From Thermoprotei archaeon (GTDB lineage Archaea > Thermoproteota > Thermoprotei_A > Sulfolobales > Fervidicoccaceae): a stretch of 22,436 bases of DNA. Both the position numbers and the translations under genes were made by a program. Shown here piece by piece: positions 1-7,470 of this stretch. The notes below the pieces were generated by a model, which saw only the letters and a program-made list of their open reading frames with translations, was not told the DNA's origin and searched no databases. The DNA lies in NCBI GenBank assembly GCA_022759165.1, contig JAEMPT010000090.1, positions 1-22,436 of the forward strand, given 5' to 3'. Every line of letters starts with the position of its first letter. Position 1 is the first letter of the stretch.

Positions 1-214
1 TTTCAATTTCTTCTATTGGTTTAGGAGGGGGAGTGGTAGCTAGAGTATAGCCTATCCAAGCAAGTATTCCAAATACTCCAACGACGGCAACTAGTCCTGT
101 CAGCTCCAATAGTATCAAGTAATAGGACGTGAAAAATAGCAAATAAGCATATAACACGATTATGATTAAGGAAGCGATAAGTAAGAGACCTCCAACGACC
201 TTGTCCTTTGGCAT
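1..214 (-). CDS. Small membrane protein, partial (3' end beyond the left edge)
   Basis: Reading leftward from an ATG at 214, the frame stays open to the edge for 71 codons and begins MPKDKVVGGLLLIASLI. It has two hydrophobic helices (about residues 8-30 and 36-58) and then a proline-rich, acidic stretch (TTPPPKPIEEIE), so it looks like a two-helix membrane protein with a cytoplasmic tail. A strong AGGAGGT ribosome-binding site lies about 10 nt upstream. A longer overlapping frame starting at 236 gives a basic, non-membrane sequence and uses that binding site as codons, so I take it as a shadow. The gene is divergent from the permease operon at 396. I do not recognise a named family. Confidence 0.6.
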   Translation of the reverse strand, partial: MPKDKVVGGLLLIASLIIIVLYAYLLFFTSYYLILLELTGLVAVVGVFGILAWIGYTLATTPPPKPIEEIE

Positions 215-369
215 ATGATTTCAAACCTCCTATCATTTACATATGACTTTTGAGCCTCATGCTAGCGAAATATTTCATTAATATTAACAAAAATCGTTCT
301 CATAAATAAATATGTCTTTCGTATCGTAGAGATATTGTATCTAAAAAATCGCGCTAACGCTTCACCGCA

Positions 370-379
370 TTTTTTTAAG
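370..379 (+). promoter_or_regulatory. TATA box for a leaderless operon start
   Basis: TTTTTTTAAG sits about 17-26 nt before the ATG at 396. No Shine-Dalgarno sequence precedes that ATG, which fits a leaderless transcript starting at or near the start codon. A second TTTTTAAG at 386-393 is closer than usual TATA spacing. Confidence 0.45.
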
Positions 380-395
380 TGAACTTTTTAAGAAA

Positions 396-1313
396 ATGCT
401 TGACTATTATGTCAATAGGGTCGGTCATTTGCCGAAATCGAGAAAAAGCTATAGTTCATGGGATTCGAATGACATACCGTTGAGAGTTATACTCTCTGGA
501 TTGAGGGGAAGGCAGGTCATTCTAGTAGCTTCTATAACTCTTGCCGTAGCATTCGCTTTTTCTTCCATTTCCAGCAGCTTTTTTACCATAGTTGAAACGA
601 GCTCCAAGGGCGGTAATCTTACTTATCATGTTCCGATGCTGGCCGATGTAGAAGGGGGGCACGGTCTTTCGCTATATTGCTTTTATTCAGATAAAGAAGA
701 TGGGATATTTCTGCCGGAATATTTCAAAAGCATTATTCATAACGCTTCCGTAGTGGAACTAAAATTCAATGAACAAAGCATAGAAGTCGCGCTTCTTGGC
801 TTTGTTAATTACAATTCATCAGTGGGGTACTTATTTTCAAAATCATGTCAGAAAAGCCTCAATACACTCAGCCCCGGAAAAATTGCCTCGTTAACCCTGG
901 AGGAAGAGATCACGCGTTTTTCATGGTATTGGATAACAGCATCAATTCTGATCTCTTTTCTATCTGTGTTATTTCTAGTTGTAGGACGCCGAAGCAATGT
1001 AGAATTCTCTTTTTCCTATTTAATTCAATCAGGCGCATCTGAAAAGAGGGTATTTCTTGAGCTGATTAAAGCATCAATCATCCTTTCTTTTCTTTCTGTA
1101 CTGTTTGGACTAAGCGTAGGTATGGTGTCTCTTAAACTTGTCACTTACCTTATATGGATGGTTACCGAATACTCTATAATAGCACCGATGCTCAGCCTAT
1201 GGCAAACATTATGTACTTCGCTTTACTCGTTCATCGCTATCGTCATAGCCATAATCGTTCCCTCATATTTCATCCGACTTTCTATGATGAGGGAGAAGAC
1301 GAAACATGATTAA
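396..1313 (+). CDS. FtsX/MacB-type ABC transporter permease half 1
   Basis: This 305-aa protein has the FtsX/MacB permease layout: one N-terminal helix (about 40-60), an outside domain (about 62-174), then three helices (about 176-197, 224-248, 272-293). The cytoplasmic loop between helices 2 and 3 contains GASEKRVF, like the G-A-S segment of FtsX coupling helices. The outside domain, near 110 residues, is short for MacB and contains two cysteines (95, 151). It probably pairs with the next gene, which it overlaps by 8 nt, to form a heterodimeric permease driven by the ATPase at 4011. Such complexes move lipids, lipoproteins or peptides, or transmit force outward. The substrate here is unknown. 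No ribosome-binding site is visible, so translation is probably leaderless. Confidence 0.7.
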   Translation: MLDYYVNRVGHLPKSRKSYSSWDSNDIPLRVILSGLRGRQVILVASITLAVAFAFSSISSSFFTIVETSSKGGNLTYHVPMLADVEGGHGLSLYCFYSDKEDGIFLPEYFKSIIHNASVVELKFNEQSIEVALLGFVNYNSSVGYLFSKSCQKSLNTLSPGKIASLTLEEEITRFSWYWITASILISFLSVLFLVVGRRSNVEFSFSYLIQSGASEKRVFLELIKASIILSFLSVLFGLSVGMVSLKLVTYLIWMVTEYSIIAPMLSLWQTLCTSLYSFIAIVIAIIVPSYFIRLSMMREKTKHD

Positions 1314-2454
1314 ATTATTTGCTAAGGCATTGGGGATGAGGTATTGGATCGTGGAGATTTCAGTTCTCGCTGTTTTGATTACTGTTTCTGCGATTCTGAT
1401 CTCTTCGGGTGGAGTCGCATTCGAAGTACCTATGAGAATTCCCCAGGTCGATAGCACTACATATGTAATTTATAACCCTTCTAGCTCCCTAGTTTTTACG
1501 GGAGTAATACCATCAGAATTGCTAGTGTATCTCGAAAACAGCTCATCGACTTTGGTTATGAGTCCCGAAGTGGCCTCTTTGGCCATTTTTTACGGCAAAA
1601 CTATTATGGTTAGAGGCGTAGAAGCAGAAAGCTTTCTCAAAATAACGAAACCAAAAATGATCGTAGGGGTCTTTGAAGTTGGCGAATCTAAAGCCGTGGT
1701 TGGTGAAGACCTAGCGAGATCGTTTCATATTCGCTTGGGGGAAACCATTGTTTTATACAGTTTCTTTACTAATAGAAGTTTAGCCCTATATGTTACAGGA
1801 ATCGTAGAGAATGATGTGATATCCAGCGAAGTTATAGTTGGATTGGATGATGCGAGGTACCTCAGAGGGTTAAATGAAGATCAATTTTCATATATTAGAG
1901 TTTTGCCACATGGAGAAAACGACTTGAAGCTCCTTTCGTCTCTATCCAGCACTGTAGAGGCTAGTTCTGGAAAGGTGAACATCCCTGCCTGGCTGCTTTC
2001 TCTTATAAAAAACTCTCAAATATCCTCGTCGATATCAGGATATTCAACTAGGCTATCCAAAAACATGGAGTCTGTAGAAAGAGCTTCCATAATTTCAGCC
2101 TTGTTAACTGCTTTGATCCTTTCAATAGTAGCAGCGTACGCTCTCTCGTCAGCAATCGTTAAGTCTCAAGCTACTGGGCTGAGATTGCTGTGGAGGCTGG
2201 GGATGTCTAAGAGTGAAGTAATTAAAAGATTTATCCTGATAAAGTCCATTTCTTCTTTCATTTCTTCCATAGTAGGATTTGGCTTTTTCCTTTTTCTTTA
2301 TTTCTCGGGCAAACTGACCTTTTCTTTTCTTTACCATTCCCTCCGCCCAAGTTTTGATGCTCTATATCTTTTTAGCTATATTGCTCTCTTAGCCTCCGGG
2401 TATATTGTTTCAGCATGGAAGAACGCAAAGGTGCTACTTTATGAAGAAAGTTGA
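1306..2454 (+). CDS. FtsX/MacB-type ABC transporter permease half 2
   Basis: This 382-aa protein has an N-terminal helix (about 14-34), a long outside domain (about 36-255), and three C-terminal helices (about 258-283, 308-333, 351-370). The outside domain carries a MacB-PCD-like stretch: VRGVEAESF (102-110), then GEDLARSFHIRLGETIVL (133-150), as in MacB proteins where a substitute-residue loop precedes a 'GD.I.L' strand. RLGMSKSEV (297-305) matches the FtsX coupling-helix motif. It overlaps the first permease gene by 8 nt and the next gene by 14 nt, which suggests coupled translation and fixed stoichiometry. I am confident of the fold and topology, not of the cargo. Confidence 0.75.
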   Translation: MIKLFAKALGMRYWIVEISVLAVLITVSAILISSGGVAFEVPMRIPQVDSTTYVIYNPSSSLVFTGVIPSELLVYLENSSSTLVMSPEVASLAIFYGKTIMVRGVEAESFLKITKPKMIVGVFEVGESKAVVGEDLARSFHIRLGETIVLYSFFTNRSLALYVTGIVENDVISSEVIVGLDDARYLRGLNEDQFSYIRVLPHGENDLKLLSSLSSTVEASSGKVNIPAWLLSLIKNSQISSSISGYSTRLSKNMESVERASIISALLTALILSIVAAYALSSAIVKSQATGLRLLWRLGMSKSEVIKRFILIKSISSFISSIVGFGFFLFLYFSGKLTFSFLYHSLRPSFDALYLFSYIALLASGYIVSAWKNAKVLLYEES

Positions 2455-4018
2455 AACTGTTCTTGTTGCTTTTATCATTTCTACTTTCGCATTGGTCAGG
2501 GCATCGCCATTGATGAAAAATGGATTCTCTCTTTCCATAGATGCTATGGGACTTTATAGAGACGCTACCGTTTTGATTTCAAGCTCACCGGTAAGCCTAT
2601 TTAGCGAAAAATTCGATAATTACAACAACTTTTGGCCTGGAGCAAGCATTTCAGCATCGGTATTATCTGTCATCGGCGGTTTTGATGTTCTTTTATCCGG
2701 TTCGATATTGCCCATCGCTTCTTTTATAGGATTCGCTCTCATCCTTTCGGCTATATCCTATATCTTATACAAGAAATTTAGTCTCATTGCCATAGTGATG
2801 ATTGTAGGATCTACAACAAGCATGATTTTGTTGAGCGAAGGACTAATAAAGGAGGGGATTGCCTACCCTCTCTATGCTTTAACTCTATACTCGATACTAA
2901 ATAAAAGACCGAAATTTTCCAATTACGTTGTCGCTTTTTTGTCTTCCTCGGCCCTAGCGTTTACTCATCACTTGACCACTTTAGTGTTTGTCTCAAACGC
3001 TTGGGGGCTGTTCATAGGGACACTCGTATTGCTTATACTGCAAATTCCTGTATCGCCTTGGTACTTCCTACCTTATCTGTCGATTGCACTTTTTCCCAGC
3101 ATCCTTCAATATTTCTTATTGGGAAGATTCAGCCTTCTATCCGCGGTGAACTTTTACTTAGTAGTATCTTTGGTAATTTGGATTTCCCTTCTCTCTCTCA
3201 TCGCTGCTATAGCTTTCGCTAAGTTCACCGAAGATATAGAGTTGGTAAGAAAATTGAAGCTAGCTTCGATTTCGATTTTACCAATCTCGTTACTTTGCAT
3301 AAGGCTTTCTAATTTGCTTGGTTTTGCCGATATAGAGTGGACTTGGTACGCTATAGCCTTATCATTCTCTTTGCTATTTTTGGCTGCAGTTTTCAGCTAT
3401 AGTCAAAGGCTAGATGATTTTATACCATGGTTGCTTGAATCCTCCGTGGGAGCCATAATGGCTTTCTCCCTTTATGAAGATCTTCCCATGAAAGCAGATC
3501 TGCTTGGTAGGCTATCAACATTTTTAATCCCTCCATTAGCAATATCTTTGACTGGCTTCTCCCAAAACACGGAAAAAAGCAGTTACTTCGAGTTTAACAA
3601 AATTAAAGCAGATAAGGAAAAAGGTAATAGAATTCTCTTGATCGTTGGAGCTTATGCACTAATCATGGCAGTTACCTTTTCAGCGGTTCAAATCGGTTTA
3701 GCCCAGTCTCCAGGCGGCCTCTGGCTAATCAATGACGGCGAGTTTATCATTGGAAAACAGCTTTGCAATCTGGGGCTTCAAAGCGTTTCGAGCGATATTA
3801 AAATGGGCTATTTGTTAGGATCTTATTTCGGGTTAGAAACTTCTGTTTATGGTTCTGGGAATGAAAGAGCTATTCTGCTATCGAACTATATGTTTACAAA
3901 AGGTATGCTACTTAGCTCGGGGGAAATTAGGAAAATTGAATATAACGATATTGAGAAGCTTTTTTCTTCTCATTCAGCAGTTTTCTCCAGTAATGAGGTG
4001 AGGCTTTTCGTTGGCTAA
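2441..4018 (+). CDS. Large polytopic membrane protein with GT-C-like features
   Basis: I place the start at ATG 2441 (525 aa) because AAAGGTG lies 8 nt upstream. A TTG-type start at 2405 would add 12 residues with no binding site. An N-terminal helix (5-20) is followed by an outside loop with SIDAMGLYRD (32-41) and NNFWPGAS (62-69), about ten helices (roughly 83-375), a charged loop (375-397), one more helix (397-419) and an outside C-terminal domain of about 105 residues. The early acidic loop, the THHLT motif (175-179) inside a helix bundle and the soluble tail resemble archaeal GT-C membrane glycosyltransferases, though I cannot align it to a named family. It lies between the permeases and the ATPase and overlaps both, so it may modify, feed or be served by that transporter. 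Confidence 0.5.
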   Translation: MKKVETVLVAFIISTFALVRASPLMKNGFSLSIDAMGLYRDATVLISSSPVSLFSEKFDNYNNFWPGASISASVLSVIGGFDVLLSGSILPIASFIGFALILSAISYILYKKFSLIAIVMIVGSTTSMILLSEGLIKEGIAYPLYALTLYSILNKRPKFSNYVVAFLSSSALAFTHHLTTLVFVSNAWGLFIGTLVLLILQIPVSPWYFLPYLSIALFPSILQYFLLGRFSLLSAVNFYLVVSLVIWISLLSLIAAIAFAKFTEDIELVRKLKLASISILPISLLCIRLSNLLGFADIEWTWYAIALSFSLLFLAAVFSYSQRLDDFIPWLLESSVGAIMAFSLYEDLPMKADLLGRLSTFLIPPLAISLTGFSQNTEKSSYFEFNKIKADKEKGNRILLIVGAYALIMAVTFSAVQIGLAQSPGGLWLINDGEFIIGKQLCNLGLQSVSSDIKMGYLLGSYFGLETSVYGSGNERAILLSNYMFTKGMLLSSGEIRKIEYNDIEKLFSSHSAVFSSNEVRLFVG

Positions 4019-4679
4019 CATCCTTGAATTTTCTAACGTCGATGCCTCGTATGGAGGAGAGCTAATCTTGAGGGAAGTATATTTTTCCCTAGAAAGAGGG
4101 GAAGCTACTATAATTCGTGGCAGGAGCGGGGCTGGAAAAACCACTTTACTCAAGATAGCTGCCTTACTTAAGAAGCCATTGAGAGGGGCCGTAATTTTCG
4201 ATGGCGTCGATGTATGGCACCAGGAGAGTATAATATTTGAGGAACTGAGAAAAGATATAGCGTATGTCCCTCAAATTCCCGATCTTATTGAAGATCTAAC
4301 TGTATTGGAAAACATAACATTGCCCCTTATGTTAAGGGGGTGGGATTTTGAAGAGGCGAAGTCAAAAGCAAAAGAAGTGATGAAATCGCTAGGTCTAGGT
4401 AATATAGAAGATGAGAGAAAAGCTGGAAAGCTTTCAGGTGGCCAGAAACAGAGAGCATTGATTGCTAGGGCGCTAGTTATAGAGCCAAAGCTCCTCGTGG
4501 CAGATGAGCCCACAAGCTTTTTAGATGAGGAGACATCAAAAGATGTTTTCGAAATTATCGAACGTGAAAGAGAGGAAAGAGAAATGAGCGTGATCGTTTC
4601 CACAACTGAGCTAGTAAAGTTCAACAAATCGAATTGGACAGAATACATGCTAGAATGGGGTAAGCTAAAGAGGATTTGA
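4011..4679 (+). CDS. ABC transporter ATP-binding protein, LolD/MacB type
   Basis: This 222-aa ATPase has Walker A GRSGAGKT (37-44), Q-loop glutamine in YVPQ (Q88), signature LSGGQ (141-145), Walker B LLVADEP (161-167) with catalytic E166, and D-loop SFLD. Length and motif spacing fit the LolD/MacB/SalX family that powers FtsX-type permeases. The start is TTG, with GAGGTGAGG about 8 nt upstream, overlapping the previous gene by 8 nt. The oddity is the H-switch: where the family has V-T-H-D, this protein reads V-S-T-T-E (196-200), so the histidine appears to be Thr198. Walker B glutamate is kept. Hydrolysis may be slowed or rely on another residue. It is the last gene of the operon. Confidence 0.85.
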   Translation: MANILEFSNVDASYGGELILREVYFSLERGEATIIRGRSGAGKTTLLKIAALLKKPLRGAVIFDGVDVWHQESIIFEELRKDIAYVPQIPDLIEDLTVLENITLPLMLRGWDFEEAKSKAKEVMKSLGLGNIEDERKAGKLSGGQKQRALIARALVIEPKLLVADEPTSFLDEETSKDVFEIIEREREEREMSVIVSTTELVKFNKSNWTEYMLEWGKLKRI

Positions 4680-4978
4680 GTTTAGCCACGAACAAATTGT
4701 AATGAGTTATCGCCTTGATGAGCCTCTTCTTAACTTTACGATAGGTGCTTCTCAGCCTTTTCTGAAATTTTGCTGTACGACCCAAAGTGACTATCATGTC
4801 CTCAACTTCTTGAAGTTAAAAATAAGTATTAGAAAAAGGAATTAGTACTTTTGAGTCAGACCTGCATCAAACAAACATAACAATAAATGGTAGCGATGCG
4901 TGCCAAAAATAAGAGGTTGTTTTATTGTTAAATCTGAGAGTCCAACCTAAGGGTGAATAAAGAGAAGGTGAATTGTTT
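4680..4978. other. Intergenic spacer with a short ORF and a small inverted repeat
   Basis: This 299-base spacer separates the ABC operon from the glycosyltransferase. It holds a 47-codon ORF (4702-4845, +) without a ribosome-binding site, which I do not call a gene. It also holds a perfect inverted repeat AACTTC-TT-GAAGTT (4804-4817) followed by A-rich sequence. TTGATGA at 4714-4720 and CTGA at about 4764-4767 are spaced like C and D boxes, but I see no internal boxes or closing stem. An AT-rich stretch near 4918-4930 (TTTTATTGTTAAAT) may be the glycosyltransferase promoter. Confidence 0.4.
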
Positions 4979-5941
4979 TTGGAAAAATCTGTGGAGAATG
5001 CGGAGAATGCGAGAAGCCACAGTTTAATCGAAATGGTCACCGTAATTATTCCAACGAAGAATGAAGCGGAAGGTATTAGGAAGGTAATAGAAGAGATAGA
5101 AGAGGTTGGAATACCCCCGGAAAGAATAATCGTCGTTGACGGCCATAGCTCTGACGGGACTGCCGATATTGCTAAAGACCTTGGTGCAAGGGTTTATATA
5201 CAAAGAGGAACGGGAAAGGCTGATGCCGTTAAGTTGGGGCTCAGGCATGTTGAGACAAAATACGCTGTTGTCATGGATGGAGATGCGACCTACCCGGCAA
5301 AGTTCATACCCTCGCTTGTTGAAAGAGCCGAAGAGGAAGGTTGCGGACTTGTTTTAGGTGCGAGGAAAGTAGGAAGGGATAAGATAGGAATCATCAACAG
5401 ATTCGGAAATTGGGTCATAAACAAGCTATTCTCATTGTACTTTGGGGCTAATCTGAGCGATATCCTTACAGGAATGTATCTCATTAATGTGAGTAGGCTT
5501 AAGAGCACGATTTTCGAAATGAGTGGTTTCAGCATTGAAGCAGAAATCGTTTCTCATTTCGTCAGTATGGGAGAGATTGTATGTGAGTTGCCGATAGAAT
5601 ATAAGGAAAGAATCGGAAAAAAGAAGCTTAAGGTATGGCACGGATTTCTGATAGCAAGGGACATCGTCAGGTTAGCTTGGAGGTATAGTCCCGTTTCATT
5701 TATTCTTCTTCTTTCCGCCCTTCTCCTAATACCCGGCTTAGTGCTAGGAGTTTATGTAGCTTATTATTATTTCTTCCTGGACATAAATTACTATGTAAAG
5801 GGCATAGCCGCAATAACAATGACTTCATCCGGCTTCATAGCTCTAATCCTCGGAATTTTAACTTTGTATCTTAAGCGCATGGAAATAAGGTTGAAGAAAA
5901 TGATAGAGTCCCTTGAAAGCATGATCAGTGATTCCAAGTGA
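4979..5941 (+). CDS. Family 2 glycosyltransferase, dolichyl-phosphate sugar synthase-like
   Basis: The GT-A domain begins VTVIIPTKNEAEGI (20-33), has VVDGHSSDGT (52-61) for nucleotide-sugar binding and the metal-binding MDGDATYP (99-106, DxD), then GARK (127-130) and LTGMYLIN (163-170), the pattern of DPM1/DPMS-type enzymes that transfer a sugar from a nucleotide donor to dolichyl phosphate. Two helices (about 239-263 and 276-298) and a basic amphipathic tail follow, as in membrane-anchored archaeal DPMS. The likely product is a lipid-linked sugar for N-glycosylation. I chose TTG 4979 because AAGGTG ends 8 nt upstream. TTG 4973 is too close to it, and ATG 5033, just before the domain, has no binding site. 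It may work with the GT-C-like protein at 2441, but that is inference. Confidence 0.8.
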   Translation: MEKSVENAENARSHSLIEMVTVIIPTKNEAEGIRKVIEEIEEVGIPPERIIVVDGHSSDGTADIAKDLGARVYIQRGTGKADAVKLGLRHVETKYAVVMDGDATYPAKFIPSLVERAEEEGCGLVLGARKVGRDKIGIINRFGNWVINKLFSLYFGANLSDILTGMYLINVSRLKSTIFEMSGFSIEAEIVSHFVSMGEIVCELPIEYKERIGKKKLKVWHGFLIARDIVRLAWRYSPVSFILLLSALLLIPGLVLGVYVAYYYFFLDINYYVKGIAAITMTSSGFIALILGILTLYLKRMEIRLKKMIESLESMISDSK

Positions 5942-5948
5942 GTCACTT
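5936..5948. terminator. Palindrome containing both convergent stop codons
   Basis: AAGTGA-G-TCACTT is a perfect 13-base palindrome. The TGA of the + strand glycosyltransferase (5939-5941) and the TGA of the - strand DUF1616 gene (5943-5945) lie in its arms, and the + strand continues into T-rich sequence. With one base between opposing genes, this is where both transcripts must end. Whether the small palindrome takes part in termination is unknown. Confidence 0.3.
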
Positions 5949-6539
5949 TTTCTCCTCTCCTATTTCTCCGGCGTCTGTCCTCCTCCCCGTTTTAAAGGGC
6001 GAGGCTTTCAGTTGTAACATCCTCATAACTTTGTATTTCCTCATTGCTCCGAAGAAAAGAAGCAAAAGCACAAAAAAGGAAAGTGCTGTCGCGACAGGGA
6101 AGAGCCTTATACCCCAAGGGGTATAGTTCAGCATGAGCCCAATAAGCGGGACAAGTGCTAAGGAAAGCCCTATGCTTAAAGCTAGCCTTTCCAAAGGAGA
6201 GAGATCCCCCTCCAAGGGATAGAGAGCCTCGACCAAAGAGTAACCAGGCATAAATAGTACTAGCAGGCTCCCCAGCACGTACCTTAACGGCAACAAGATA
6301 GGAAGATATGAAGTGATGTATATGGAGAAAAGTGAAAATCCTACTATAGCGAGAGAAGCCCAAAGCCATGCCGAATAAGCGGGGACTTTAAGATACTCTG
6401 TAAAGCTTTTTGGCGCATATGGATCTTCAATTAAGAGTTCGCCGTTCTTGACCTTTTCCATTGTCTCCTTTATTTCTCTATAGCCAACTTTCCTACCATT
6501 AGCGTTCTTTCTTACATATTCTTCAAGAGTGATATCCAT
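5943..6539 (-). CDS. DUF1616 membrane domain protein (N-terminal half of the family)
   Basis: I use ATG 6539 (198 aa, MDITLEEYVRKN) because GGAGGGTG lies 6 nt upstream. The GTG at 6548 would abut that site. The first 60 residues are soluble and charged (NGELLIEDPYAPKSF), followed by four helices arranged in two pairs, with VLFMPGYSLVEALYP between them and LSPLERLALSIGLSLAL beginning the second pair. This is the typical start of DUF1616 membrane proteins. A basic cytoplasmic tail ends the protein. The outside beta domain that usually follows in DUF1616 is absent here and is encoded by the gene immediately upstream. Function is unknown. It is the last gene of the MoxR cluster. Confidence 0.7.
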   Translation of the reverse strand: MDITLEEYVRKNANGRKVGYREIKETMEKVKNGELLIEDPYAPKSFTEYLKVPAYSAWLWASLAIVGFSLFSIYITSYLPILLPLRYVLGSLLVLFMPGYSLVEALYPLEGDLSPLERLALSIGLSLALVPLIGLMLNYTPWGIRLFPVATALSFFVLLLLFFGAMRKYKVMRMLQLKASPFKTGRRTDAGEIGEEKK

Positions 6540-6544
6540 ATGTT

Positions 6545-7045
6545 TCACCCTCCTTTAGTAACGTTAATATATAGGTCTGTCCAGAGTCCCGTGTATTCCC
6601 AATTTCCTGAAGTCATATTGTAAGCCCAGAGCTCAAATATTAGTGCAACCTTGTCAGTTTCATTAGCATTCAAAAAAACAGGAACCGAAATTGGGAAGGT
6701 GGTGTTTTCATCGTTATTTAGAATGACCCTCCATTCTTTTATCTCCTGAGCAGGAGAAGATGTAAGGTTGGAAGGTAGAGTATCGTTATTTCCTATCCTA
6801 TAAACGACCTTATAATAAGCAGGCTCCCCAAGGTGATTGTAGACGAACAAGCATAGCTTAATTTCAGTACCGTTTACAGCGATTTCTGGATAATTTCCGA
6901 TTTTACAGTTTTCGTCGAGCAATCCAATAGCGCTGAACTTTTCCGAGCTGAAAGGCCTTAGGATGAGAACGGTACCTAGCACAGAAGCCACGATAGATAC
7001 CGCTAATATAACGGCAAAAACTTCGTCGTCCTGTAAAAGGCTCAT
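6545..7045 (-). CDS. Membrane-anchored outside domain resembling the C-terminal half of DUF1616
   Basis: This 166-aa protein has one N-terminal helix (about 10-29) and an outside domain of about 135 residues. The line EIAVNGTEIKLCLFVYNHLG followed by PAYYKVVYRI resembles the DUF1616 tail, where 'nltvGe...v.igi.NhE....Y.v.v' opens a beta sandwich, and VALIFELWAYN matches its last strands. Several N-glycosylation sequons (for example NGT, NLT, NAT-like and NMT) suggest an outside location. It starts at ATG with GGTGA about 9 nt upstream and overlaps the previous gene by 4 nt (ATGA). Together with the next gene it appears to make a complete DUF1616 unit from two chains in reversed order. Confidence 0.55.
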   Translation of the reverse strand: MSLLQDDEVFAVILAVSIVASVLGTVLILRPFSSEKFSAIGLLDENCKIGNYPEIAVNGTEIKLCLFVYNHLGEPAYYKVVYRIGNNDTLPSNLTSSPAQEIKEWRVILNNDENTTFPISVPVFLNANETDKVALIFELWAYNMTSGNWEYTGLWTDLYINVTKGG

Positions 7046-7467
7046 TTCTTCTTCACCTTCCAGTTCTTCCTGCTATTATACCAAAAGTAAGCATATGCTC
7101 TTGGCAAGGCCACGTATATTATAAGAGGTATTGAAAGCAGCAAAGCAGCCTCCGTGTACTTCTCAAATAACTGTCTGAAATGCGTTTCATCGGCTCGACT
7201 CAAAAGGCTAGAAGCAGTAGCGTTTACTTCGTTCAGAATACTCATAGCTTGCGATATATTACCCTTCTGATAAAGCATAAGTGCTTCATTTAAATCGTCA
7301 ACTAAAGATGTTACATTTACTCCCATAGAATTCAGATAGGTCAACTTGGCGAGGACCTCTGGGAAGGGATCCTGGACCTCTTCCTGTGAATTTGAGGGGT
7401 TCGATGCTAAAATCGTCGCGAAAATAAAAAATATTATGAGCAAGGAGATCCCGGTCGTAGCCTTCAT
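7042..7467 (-). CDS. Unknown protein with signal helix, helical outside segment and C-terminal anchor
   Basis: This 141-aa protein has an N-terminal hydrophobic helix (about 5-22), an outside region of about 80 residues rich in helix-forming and amide residues (MLYQKGNISQAMSILNEVNA, around 67-86), a second helix (about 109-128), and a very basic tail (WYNSRKNWKVKKK). The outside part looks like a short helical hairpin resembling the N-terminal part of the 592-aa protein of the same operon (KYVSAGNYSSANESLTDIVN). That echo could mean paired or related modules. GGAGG lies about 8 nt before the ATG. The gap to the DUF58 gene is 3 nt. I do not recognise a named family. Confidence 0.6.
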   Translation of the reverse strand: MKATTGISLLIIFFIFATILASNPSNSQEEVQDPFPEVLAKLTYLNSMGVNVTSLVDDLNEALMLYQKGNISQAMSILNEVNATASSLLSRADETHFRQLFEKYTEAALLLSIPLIIYVALPRAYAYFWYNSRKNWKVKKK

Positions 7468-7470
7468 TGC

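Noticed and set aside
21..236. Alternative - strand frame (71 aa) at the left edge
   Set aside because: Cysteine- and arginine-rich without pattern, and it uses the Shine-Dalgarno site of the better membrane-protein frame as coding sequence.
4714..4767. TTGATGA and CTGA spaced 40-odd nt apart, like a C/D sRNA
   Set aside because: No recognizable D' or C' boxes, no closing stem, and the guide matched nothing I know.
4702..4845. 47-codon ORF on the + strand between the ABC operon and the glycosyltransferase
   Set aside because: No ribosome-binding site, no motif, and short enough to occur by chance.
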